A stretch of 17,132 nt of DNA from PALSA-243 sp036268375 (GTDB taxonomy: Bacteria > Acidobacteriota > Terriglobia > Bryobacterales > Bryobacteraceae), in assembly GCA_036268375.1 (NCBI GenBank), contig DATAUH010000231.1, positions 1-17,132 of the forward strand, written 5' to 3'. A program made the position numbers and the translations under genes. Below are positions 8,474-14,040 of the stretch, piece by piece (position 1 is the first letter of the stretch; every line of letters starts with the position of its first letter). The notes beneath the pieces were generated by a model. The model was given only the letters and a program-made list of their open reading frames with translations, did not search any database and was not told the origin of the DNA.

Positions 8474-9481
8474 CTACTTCTTGACGTACTTCTTTACGTC
8501 CTTTTCGCCCACTTCGGCGCCGTAAATCGCGCCTGACGCATCCGCCACAACGCCTTCGCCACCGCTGGTCGCAGTCGCGTCGGGGTTCGGGTCGGGGTTC
8601 GGAATGAAGGACGCCACGGCGCCGTCCTTCGCGCTGCCCACGCGTATGCCGCGCTTCCAGCCGGGATGGTTGCCATATCCCGTCTTTTCGCGCGACTCCG
8701 AATCGGAAACGTAGAGGACGTCGTTCTTATCGATGTAAAGGCCACTGGGGCGGCTGAACTGCGCCCACTGGTCGAGAAATTTCCCGTCCTGATCGAAGAT
8801 CTGTATGCGGCTGTTGCCGCGGTCGGCGACAAAGAGGCGACCTTTGGAATCGAAGGCGAGCGCGTGCGGAGCGTCGAACTCGCCCGGGCCTGCGCCTTTC
8901 TTGCCCCAAGTCTTGATGAATTTGCCCTCCTTAGTGAACTTCACGATGCGCGCATTGGAATTGCCGCCGTGCCCATCGGCGACGAAGATATCGCCGTTAG
9001 CGCCAATCGCGACGGCAGACGGCATGTTGAATGTGTCGGGTCCATCGCCCGCTTCGCCGGCCTTGCCGAGGGTCATGAGCACTTTGCCATCGGGGCTGAA
9101 TTTGAAAACCTGGTGCCCTTTGCCGTTGCGGCCCTGTCCATCGCTCACCCAGATGTTGCCATCGCGATCGATGGTGAGGCCGTGCGGAAAGATGAACATG
9201 CCCGCGCCGAAACTAGACAGCAGCTTGCCGGAAGAATCGAACTTCATGACGGGCGCGAGCGGGCTGCCGGCGCAGCTATTGGCGCCGCAGCGGTCGGCCA
9301 CCCAGATGTTGCCGTTGCGGTCGATATCGATGGCGCTGGTAGAGCCCATGGGCCGGTCAGTGGGCAGTTTGAGGAAGCTTTCGATGGTGCGATAAGGATT
9401 GGGCTGAGAGTTCGGCGCGGGTTGCGCGGATGCGCACAGAGAGGCCGCGAACACGGCGGCGAGTAAGCGTGAAGTCATCAT
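8474..9481 (-). CDS. Secreted NHL-repeat beta-propeller protein (peptidyl-alpha-hydroxyglycine lyase-like)
   Basis: A 335-residue exported protein. Residues 1-19 form a Sec signal peptide (MMTSRLLAAVFAASLCASA) with probable cleavage before Gln20. The rest is a beta-propeller of NHL repeats, seen as repeated blocks of D-x-x-G-x-(I/L)-(W/F/Y)-V-(A/S)-D at about 54-63, 105-114, 160-169, 211-220 and 251-260. The blade pattern and a DRCGANSC segment (63-70) resemble proteins annotated as peptidyl-alpha-hydroxyglycine alpha-amidating lyase-like. An enzymatic role is unproven, and many such proteins are of unknown function. The frame is open upstream to 9685, but the ATG at 9481-9479 is chosen because AGGAA lies 7 nt upstream and it places the signal peptide at the N-terminus. 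It is convergent with holA and divergent from the blaI-like gene, sharing a 130-bp intergenic region. Confidence 0.85.
   Translation of the reverse strand: MMTSRLLAAVFAASLCASAQPAPNSQPNPYRTIESFLKLPTDRPMGSTSAIDIDRNGNIWVADRCGANSCAGSPLAPVMKFDSSGKLLSSFGAGMFIFPHGLTIDRDGNIWVSDGQGRNGKGHQVFKFSPDGKVLMTLGKAGEAGDGPDTFNMPSAVAIGANGDIFVADGHGGNSNARIVKFTKEGKFIKTWGKKGAGPGEFDAPHALAFDSKGRLFVADRGNSRIQIFDQDGKFLDQWAQFSRPSGLYIDKNDVLYVSDSESREKTGYGNHPGWKRGIRVGSAKDGAVASFIPNPDPNPDATATSGGEGVVADASGAIYGAEVGEKDVKKYVKK
8579..8602. repeat. Two exact 12-bp tandem copies inside the NHL gene
   Basis: GTCGGGGTTCGG occurs twice head to tail. On the coding (minus) strand this encodes a PNPDPNPD repeat at residues 294-301 in the last propeller blade. 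It is in frame and probably a small repeat expansion in a surface loop. Confidence 0.8.
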
Positions 9482-9510
9482 GTCTCGTTTCCTGCGTGGC
9501 GACTTCCGAT

Positions 9511-9516
9511 GATATA
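9511..9516 (-). promoter_or_regulatory. Candidate extended -10 box for the NHL gene
   Basis: Read on the minus strand, TGATATATC gives a TG-n-TATATC extended -10 element 30 nt upstream of the NHL start codon, implying a leader of about 20-25 nt. No good -35 box is visible at 17-18 bp. The box sits in a self-complementary TGATATATCA (9510-9519), so a protein-binding dyad is another reading. Confidence 0.35.
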
Positions 9517-9548
9517 TCAGGCTGCGCACTGGCGTCGGAACATCCCGC

Positions 9549-9577
9549 TTGCGTTTCCTACTATTGCATAGTAGGAT
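9549..9577 (+). promoter_or_regulatory. Candidate promoter of the blaI-like operon
   Basis: TTGCGT (9549-9554) and TAGGAT (9572-9577) are separated by exactly 17 bp and match the sigma-70 boxes at 3/6 and 4/6 positions. The dyad at 9557-9575 fills the spacer and runs into the -10 box. A bound repressor would therefore block polymerase, as in the bla and mec systems. The transcript would start near 9584, ahead of the AAAGGA ribosome binding site at 9595-9600. Confidence 0.5.
9557..9575. promoter_or_regulatory. BlaI/MecI-type operator dyad
   Basis: CCTACTAT (9557-9564) and ATAGTAGG (9568-9575) are perfect reverse complements around a TGC centre. TACTA/TAGTA half-sites match the kind of dyad bound by BlaI/MecI-family winged-helix repressors. 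It lies 37 bp before the repressor ATG and overlaps the predicted promoter, so autoregulation is the natural reading. A further AGTAGTAG at 9587-9594 repeats the half-site core 20 bp (two helical turns) downstream and may be a second, partial site. Confidence 0.75.
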
Positions 9578-9611
9578 TAGCCAGACAGTAGTAGAAAGGA
9601 TTCCGCGGCGG

Positions 9612-10010
9612 ATGCGCAGACCGAAACTGACGAAGTTGGAATTGCAGATCCTGGAGGCGCTGTGGACGCACGGAAAGGCCTCCATTCGCGAGATTCAGGA
9701 GTCATTTCCGGAGCCGCGGCCCGCGTACACGACTATTCAGACGACGGTGTACCGCATGGAGACGAAAAACGCGGTGCGTCGCGTGCGAAAGATCAGCAAT
9801 GCGCACATTTTCGAGCCGATGATTGCGCGCGACGTGGCGCGGCACAGGCTATTGGACGAAATTCTGAGTTTTTTCGGGGGCCGGGCGCAGCCGATGATGG
9901 CCCAACTGGCGGAGGCCGGGAAATTAACGATGGAGGACGTCCGCGAACTGGAGCGTACGATCCAGAATTTGGAACGCCAGCAGAAACCCGGAAAGAAGGG
10001 GTCGAAATGA
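9612..10010 (+). CDS. BlaI/MecI/CopY-family transcriptional repressor
   Basis: A 132-residue winged-helix repressor. The N-terminal half shows the family opening LTKLELQILEALW, then a helix-turn-helix with SIREIQESF and the recognition-helix region AYTTIQTTVYRM. The C-terminal half is the helical dimerisation domain, ending in a lysine-rich tail. In this family the repressor is inactivated by cleavage triggered by a BlaR1-type membrane protease, and two such proteases follow directly. The frame is open upstream to 9549, but ATG 9612 fits the family length and follows AAAGGA by 11 nt; the earlier start would place coding sequence over the operator and promoter. Its targets are probably its own operon and perhaps the divergent NHL gene. 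The ligand or stress is unknown; beta-lactam is not indicated, because no penicillin-binding sensor domain follows. Confidence 0.9.
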   Translation: MRRPKLTKLELQILEALWTHGKASIREIQESFPEPRPAYTTIQTTVYRMETKNAVRRVRKISNAHIFEPMIARDVARHRLLDEILSFFGGRAQPMMAQLAEAGKLTMEDVRELERTIQNLERQQKPGKKGSK

Positions 10011-10036
10011 AGCGCAGGTCGCTCTTCGCCTCATGA
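10007..10036 (+). CDS. Possible 9-codon coupling ORF between repressor and first protease
   Basis: ATG 10007 overlaps the repressor TGA (ATGA, 10007-10010) and reads MKRRSLFAS before a TGA at 10034-10036, which itself overlaps another ATG (ATGA, 10033-10036). The protease ATG at 10055 is 19 nt further on and has only a weak ribosome binding site. The tiny frame could carry terminating ribosomes toward it. It could equally be chance, and no product is proposed. Confidence 0.25.
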   Translation: MKRRSLFAS

Positions 10037-10054
10037 GACCAACGGTACTGAGCC

Positions 10055-11905
10055 ATGCTGCCGAACGTTTTCAATCATCTCTGGCAATCCACGGCCTTCG
10101 CGCTTGCAGCGTGGTTGCTGGCCGTCGCGTTCCGCCGCAATCGCGCGCGCGTGCGTTTCGCCATCTGGCTCGGAGCGTCGGCGAAGTTTCTCGTGCCGTT
10201 CTCGGTGCTGATCGGTGTCGGCGGACACCTGGCGGATTCGCGTGTTTCCGCGCGGCCCGTCGCGCCGTCCCAGCTTTCGCTGGCCGCGATCGAGATCAGC
10301 CAACCATTTGTGCAATCGGCGCCGGTCGAGGCTACCTCCAAAGGCCAGCGCGCTTCGGGCGATTGGATGGCGCTGGCCGTCTTCGTCCTCTGGGCTTCCG
10401 GCGCGGCGATCATCGCGGTAAAGCGCCTGCGCGAGTGGATCGCGGTGCGCGCCGCCGTAGGCGCCAGCCGCTTAATCGCGTCTCGAGAAGGCGTTGAGAT
10501 TCGCGCGTCGCCTCACATGCGCGAGCCCGGCGTCGTGGGGTTCCTGCGCCCGGTGCTGCTGCTACCGGCCGGCATCGAAACCCGCCTGACGCCAGCGCAG
10601 CTAGAGAGTGTGCTTGCGCATGAACTGTGCCATGTTCGCCGGCGCGACAATCTGAGCGCGTTGCTCCACATGTTCGTAGAAGACGCGTTCTGGTTTCATC
10701 CACTGGTCTGGTGGATCGGCGCGCGCCTCGTAGCCGAACGCGAGCGTGCGTGCGATGAGGGTGTGCTCTGCGCCGGCAACGATCCGCGCGTCTATGCCAG
10801 CGCCATCGTAAGTGTGTGCCGCGCGTACACGGAGACCCCGCTCGCATGCGTCGCCGGCGTAACCGGCAGGGATTTGAAAACAAGAATCGAGGCGATCATG
10901 CACAATCGAATCGGAAAGAGATTGAGTCGCGGCCGCCAGCTGCTGCTTGCGGTGACGGGCTTGGCCGCCGTGGCTGCGCCAATCGTACTGGGCGTGATCG
11001 GCGTTAGCGAGGCGCCTTCGTTAATGGCAGCCGTGCAGGTCCCGGCCCCGCCTTTGCAGCAGCCAATCCCGCGGTTCGACGTCGCCGTCATCAAACCCTG
11101 CAAGCCCGGTCAAACCGCGCGCGTTCCCTCCGCCGGCCGAGGCGGAGAAGGGGGGCCGCGCCAGTCCAACCGTCTGGTGCTCAATTGCGAGACGCCGCTC
11201 GCGATGGTTCGCGAGGCGTATCTCTACTTTGCCAACGGCGTTATCCACCCACCGCTCAACCTGCCGCCGATCGAGGGCGCGCCTGCCTGGGCTGACGCCG
11301 AGCACTATCACCTGGAAGCGGAGATCGATTCATCCGAAGCTCCCATGCCGAATTCCTACATGAAGCAGGGGCCGATGCTGCAGACGCTGCTCGAGCAGCG
11401 GTTCCAACTCAAGCTGCATCGCGAAACGCGTGAAGTTCCGGCGTATGCTCTCACGATCGCAAAGGGCGGCGTGAAAATGCTTCCTACTGTCGATGGCAGT
11501 TGCTTTGATCTATCAAAGCATTTGCCGCTACCGCCTCCCGGCGAACGGCCTTTCATCTGCGGCTTTACGCGCAATGGTCCGCGAACGCCCGGCATGGCGC
11601 ACTGGGAGGGTCGCGGCTTCACCGTCAGCAAATTGATCGACTATCTCGCCACCGGCCTGCATCGTCCGATTGTCGATCGCACCGGTCTGACGGGCACATT
11701 CGATTTCAAGCTGGAATTCGCCGTTGAAGATTCGCCGCAAACCGACGACCCCGGTGCGCAGGATTTCACCAAGACTCCTGCCGATCCCGCGGGCGCTTCC
11801 ATCTTCACCGCAGTGCAGCAGCAGCTTGGGCTGACGCTTGAAACCACGCGTGGACCACAACCATTCCTGGTGATCGACCATATCGAACGGCCGGCGGAGA
11901 ATTGA
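10055..11905 (+). CDS. BlaR1-like M56 membrane metallopeptidase fused to a TIGR03435 domain
   Basis: A 616-residue inner-membrane protein. Hydrophobic segments at about 8-27, 34-57 and 103-121 precede the zinc motif HELCH (189-193, followed by VRRRDN) and the downstream acidic segment AERERACDE (227-235). A further membrane segment at about 295-317 leads to the outside. This is the BlaR1/MecR1 M56 plan. The C-terminal part (about 335-616) is not a penicillin-binding domain but the TIGR03435 domain of soil Acidobacteria: it begins PRFDVAVIKPC and ends VDRTGLTGTFDFKLEF (540-555), FTAVQQQLGLTLE and PFLVIDHIERP. By analogy the outer domain senses a signal and the cytoplasm-facing protease inactivates the repressor encoded upstream. 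That mechanism is inferred; the domain's ligand is unknown. It abuts the next gene (TGA then ATG). Confidence 0.9.
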   Translation: MLPNVFNHLWQSTAFALAAWLLAVAFRRNRARVRFAIWLGASAKFLVPFSVLIGVGGHLADSRVSARPVAPSQLSLAAIEISQPFVQSAPVEATSKGQRASGDWMALAVFVLWASGAAIIAVKRLREWIAVRAAVGASRLIASREGVEIRASPHMREPGVVGFLRPVLLLPAGIETRLTPAQLESVLAHELCHVRRRDNLSALLHMFVEDAFWFHPLVWWIGARLVAERERACDEGVLCAGNDPRVYASAIVSVCRAYTETPLACVAGVTGRDLKTRIEAIMHNRIGKRLSRGRQLLLAVTGLAAVAAPIVLGVIGVSEAPSLMAAVQVPAPPLQQPIPRFDVAVIKPCKPGQTARVPSAGRGGEGGPRQSNRLVLNCETPLAMVREAYLYFANGVIHPPLNLPPIEGAPAWADAEHYHLEAEIDSSEAPMPNSYMKQGPMLQTLLEQRFQLKLHRETREVPAYALTIAKGGVKMLPTVDGSCFDLSKHLPLPPPGERPFICGFTRNGPRTPGMAHWEGRGFTVSKLIDYLATGLHRPIVDRTGLTGTFDFKLEFAVEDSPQTDDPGAQDFTKTPADPAGASIFTAVQQQLGLTLETTRGPQPFLVIDHIERPAEN

Positions 11906-13852
11906 ATGGCGATTGCGATTCTGAATCATCTGTGGCAATCAACGCTGTTCGCGTTGGGGGCCGGCCTATTGACCCTGGCGTTTCGCGAGAATCGTGCGCG
12001 GGTGCGCTTTGGGATCTGGTTTGCGGCATCGATGAAGTTTCTGATGCCATTTGCACTGCTGATGAGCGTGGGCGGAAGCAGCGTCGTGTCGCGGGAGGCG
12101 GCGCGAATCGCCTCGCCGCAGATGTCAGTGACCGCCATCGAACTTAGCCAACCGTTCGGCGAATTTGCGCCGGTGGAATTGCAAACCGTGCACGTTCGCA
12201 AAGCTTGGGGCGTTGCGGCCGCCTTCGGCATTTGGGGCTGCGGCGTAATTGCGCTCGCGCTGATGCGGCTTCGGGGTTGGCGCAGAGTGCGACGCGCGGT
12301 GCGGGCCAGTAGCGTGATCGAAATCCGCGGGCGAGTGGAAATCCGCTCAGCGCCGGGAATGCTGGAACCAGGCGTAGTGGGCTGGCTTCAGCCGGTATTG
12401 CTCATCCCGCAGGGAATCACAGAATATCTCACGCGCGAACAACTGGCGGCGGTGTTCGCGCACGAATTGTGTCACGTGCGGCGACGGGACAACCTGTTCG
12501 CTGCGGCGCACATGTTGGTGGAGGCGTTGTTCTGGTTTCATCCGCTGGTTTGGTGGGTCGGGGCGCGACTGACGGAAGAACGCGAGCGCGCCTGCGATGA
12601 AGGCGTGTTGAGCTTGGGCAACGATGCGCGCGTTTACGCAAAGGCCATCGTGAGGGTGTGCCGAATGTATGCGGAATCGCCGCTGCCTTGCGTGGCGGGA
12701 GTCACCGGCGCGAATTTGAAGCGAAGAATCGAGGCGATCATGACGAATCGAGTGGGCTTGCGGCTAAATGTTGCGAAGAAGCTGTTGCTGGGAGCGGCGG
12801 CGGTGGCGGCGATTGCCGGCCCGACCGCGGTAGGCGTGGCGATTGGAGTGGGTGATGCGGCAATTGCGTTTGCGACTCCGGCCGTGCCGCAAGTTTGGGA
12901 GCCCGTAGCAGCGCAAGGGGTGACTCCATTGACCGCGCCGGTTCAAAAAACTCCGGGGCCTGAAGCCAGTGCGCCGCCAGTTGTGCCCGCGCAGGCGCAG
13001 GTGTCGGGGCGGCGTCTTATGGTGATGCTGTTCGATAACGGAGGACTGACGGCACAGGAACTAGAGCAGGCGCGGCAGGGCGCAATCGAGTTCGTCCGCA
13101 CGAAATTAGACACAGATGTAATGGTCGCGGTGATGGCGGTGTCCAACGAGCAGGTGAAAGTATTGCAAGATTTCACCAATGACCCGCAGAAACTAGAAAC
13201 GGCAATCCACGCGTCTGGCACAGAGCCCGGCAATCTGTCGCGATCGGCGCACCTGGCGTCGCTCGAATCGACCGCGCGTATGCTGGGAACGCTTCGTGAA
13301 AAGAAGGTGCTGCTCGATTTTTCCAACCGGCGGGTCGCCTCCACGGAGCCCGTGGCGTCCGGGGAACTGCAGTCTGCGATCGCCGCGATGGCGGCTGCCA
13401 ATGTCGCCATCTACTCGATGCTGCCGGCGGATACGGTGCAGCCATTGCCCATCGAAGCGGCGCGCCCGATCGACATGCGAGTGGCACAGCAACTCACAAG
13501 CGCGATAGATTCGCCGCTGGCCGCGCGGTGGTCTGGCGTGGTCACGGGACGGCTTCCCGGAGGTCAGATTCAAATGCAAGTTCGCCCTGCGAGCGAGGAT
13601 CAAGTTGTCTCTATACCGCTTGCAAAGCTTTCGGGTAGAGTGTTCGTGCGATCTCAGATACGAGCGGCTCCTATCGGCGGAACCCCATTGGCGCTTCACG
13701 GGTGGGAGATGAGTGTGGACGAAGGTTCGGCGACCGCGGCGCTCCCGAAGTTTTCCGTGCCCGTTCCCGGGCAGTATCTGTGCGACGTCCTTGTAGTGGA
13801 AGAATCTACAGGACGCGCCTACGGAGAGACGATCCAGTTCGAAGTGAAATGA
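11906..13852 (+). CDS. BlaR1-like M56 membrane metallopeptidase fused to a VWFA-related domain
   Basis: A 648-residue paralogue of the preceding protein. The first 315 residues align without large gaps: NHLWQST (7-13), NRARVRF (29-35), HELCHVRRRDN (186-196), FWFHPLVWW (209-217), ERERACDEGVL (225-235) and RRIEAIM (273-279), plus a membrane segment at about 291-315. A proline/alanine-rich linker (about 325-365) leads to a different outer domain (about 368-510). That domain starts RRLMVMLFDNGGLT and contains VLQDFTND (419-426), typical of the acidobacterial VWFA-related family (TIGR03436-like). The usual metal-binding D-x-S-x-S motif is not intact (Asp377-Asn-Gly-Gly). A short beta-rich tail (about 540-648) ends at the stop. 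ATG 11906 directly follows the previous stop. It probably shares the upstream repressor. Confidence 0.87.
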   Translation: MAIAILNHLWQSTLFALGAGLLTLAFRENRARVRFGIWFAASMKFLMPFALLMSVGGSSVVSREAARIASPQMSVTAIELSQPFGEFAPVELQTVHVRKAWGVAAAFGIWGCGVIALALMRLRGWRRVRRAVRASSVIEIRGRVEIRSAPGMLEPGVVGWLQPVLLIPQGITEYLTREQLAAVFAHELCHVRRRDNLFAAAHMLVEALFWFHPLVWWVGARLTEERERACDEGVLSLGNDARVYAKAIVRVCRMYAESPLPCVAGVTGANLKRRIEAIMTNRVGLRLNVAKKLLLGAAAVAAIAGPTAVGVAIGVGDAAIAFATPAVPQVWEPVAAQGVTPLTAPVQKTPGPEASAPPVVPAQAQVSGRRLMVMLFDNGGLTAQELEQARQGAIEFVRTKLDTDVMVAVMAVSNEQVKVLQDFTNDPQKLETAIHASGTEPGNLSRSAHLASLESTARMLGTLREKKVLLDFSNRRVASTEPVASGELQSAIAAMAAANVAIYSMLPADTVQPLPIEAARPIDMRVAQQLTSAIDSPLAARWSGVVTGRLPGGQIQMQVRPASEDQVVSIPLAKLSGRVFVRSQIRAAPIGGTPLALHGWEMSVDEGSATAALPKFSVPVPGQYLCDVLVVEESTGRAYGETIQFEVK

Positions 13853-13872
13853 GAGCGCGGGCCTGATATTCT
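13844..13872 (+). promoter_or_regulatory. Candidate retron promoter
   Basis: GTGAAA (13844-13849, 4/6 to a -35 box) is 17 bp from TATTCT (13867-13872, 4/6 to a -10 box). TG at 13864-13865 makes it an extended -10 element. Transcription would start at about 13879, at the first bases of the a1 arm, as expected if the RNA begins there. The -35 lies over the last codons of the upstream gene. Read-through from the upstream operon is also possible. Confidence 0.4.
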
Positions 13873-13877
13873 ACAGT

Positions 13878-13893
13878 CGGCGGCGGATTCCAA
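13878..13893 (+). repeat. Retron inverted repeat a1
   Basis: Left arm, 16 nt, perfectly complementary to 14019-14034. The next base, G13894, is the predicted branching guanosine. Confidence 0.88.
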
Positions 13894-13922
13894 GCCTGTT
13901 CGAGCGTTACGGCGTTTGGACT

Positions 13923-13941
13923 CTCCGGGGCTACCCCGGGG
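13923..13941 (+). other. Hairpin in the msr portion
   Basis: CCGGGG (13925-13930) pairs with CCCCGG (13934-13939) around a CTA loop. One G-U and one G-C pair extend the stem to 8 bp. A short stable stem with a tiny loop is typical of msr hairpins bound by the cognate RT. It is not followed by a run of T, so it is unlikely to be a terminator of the upstream operon. Confidence 0.7.
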
Positions 13942-13966
13942 CATTTAGTAAGACTGATATTTCGTC

Positions 13967-14005
13967 GCGAGCGGGCGCGGGCGCTGCACGCCCAGATCCG
14001 CGCGC
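13967..14005 (+). other. Candidate msd template stem
   Basis: GCGAGCGG (13967-13974) pairs with CCGCGCGC (13998-14005) at 7 of 8 positions. A 4x4 internal loop separates this from an apical stem GGGCG/CGCCC (13979-13983 with 13989-13993) closing a CTGCA loop. Reverse transcription starting near a2 would copy this into a DNA hairpin. Alternative pairings exist in such GC-rich sequence. Confidence 0.55.
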
Positions 14006-14018
14006 AGAGTGTGACTCG

Positions 14019-14034
14019 TTGGAATCCGCCGCCG
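14019..14034 (+). repeat. Retron inverted repeat a2
   Basis: Right arm, 16 nt (TTGGAATCCGCCGCCG), exact reverse complement of a1. It ends 6 nt before the ATG of the reverse transcriptase. Confidence 0.88.
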
Positions 14035-14040
14035 GATTGT

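Larger units (their letters stand above)
13878..14034 (+). ncRNA. Retron msr-msd non-coding RNA
   Basis: A 157-nt segment immediately before the reverse transcriptase gene, bounded by a perfect 16-bp inverted repeat: a1 at 13878-13893 (CGGCGGCGGATTCCAA) and its exact reverse complement a2 at 14019-14034, extendable by one G-U pair. In retrons a1/a2 pairing positions the RNA for priming from the 2'-OH of a guanosine just after a1. G13894, in CAAGCC, is exactly there. Inside lie a strong msr-type hairpin (13923-13941) and a longer imperfect GC-rich stem (13967-14005) that would be the msd template, followed by a small GAGT-GTG-ACTC hairpin (14007-14017) next to a2. Total length and order (a1, msr, msd, a2, RT gene) fit known retrons. 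The msr/msd boundary and the msDNA end cannot be fixed by eye. Confidence 0.85.

Noticed and set aside
8666..9466. A 266-codon plus-strand open frame opposite the NHL gene
   Set aside because: The minus strand carries a clear signal peptide and repeated NHL blades; the plus-strand product is only the shadow of those repeats.
13889..13920. Alternative hairpin TCCAA-GCC with GGC-GTT-TGGA near the start of the retron RNA
   Set aside because: It would use part of the a1 arm and compete with the much longer perfect a1/a2 pairing; at most it is a transient folding intermediate.
13923..13941. Rho-independent terminator for the repressor-protease operon
   Set aside because: The hairpin is strong but is followed by GCATTTAG rather than a T run, and it lies between the a1 and a2 arms, so an msr hairpin is the better reading.
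14011..14040. GTG at 14011 as the start of the reverse transcriptase
   Set aside because: It lies inside the msr-msd RNA and would translate through the a2 arm; the in-frame ATG 14041 begins just beyond a2.
13853..14040. The 16-bp inverted repeat as the ends of a small transposable element
   Set aside because: No transposase or flanking target duplication is seen, and the position directly before a retron-type RT explains it fully.
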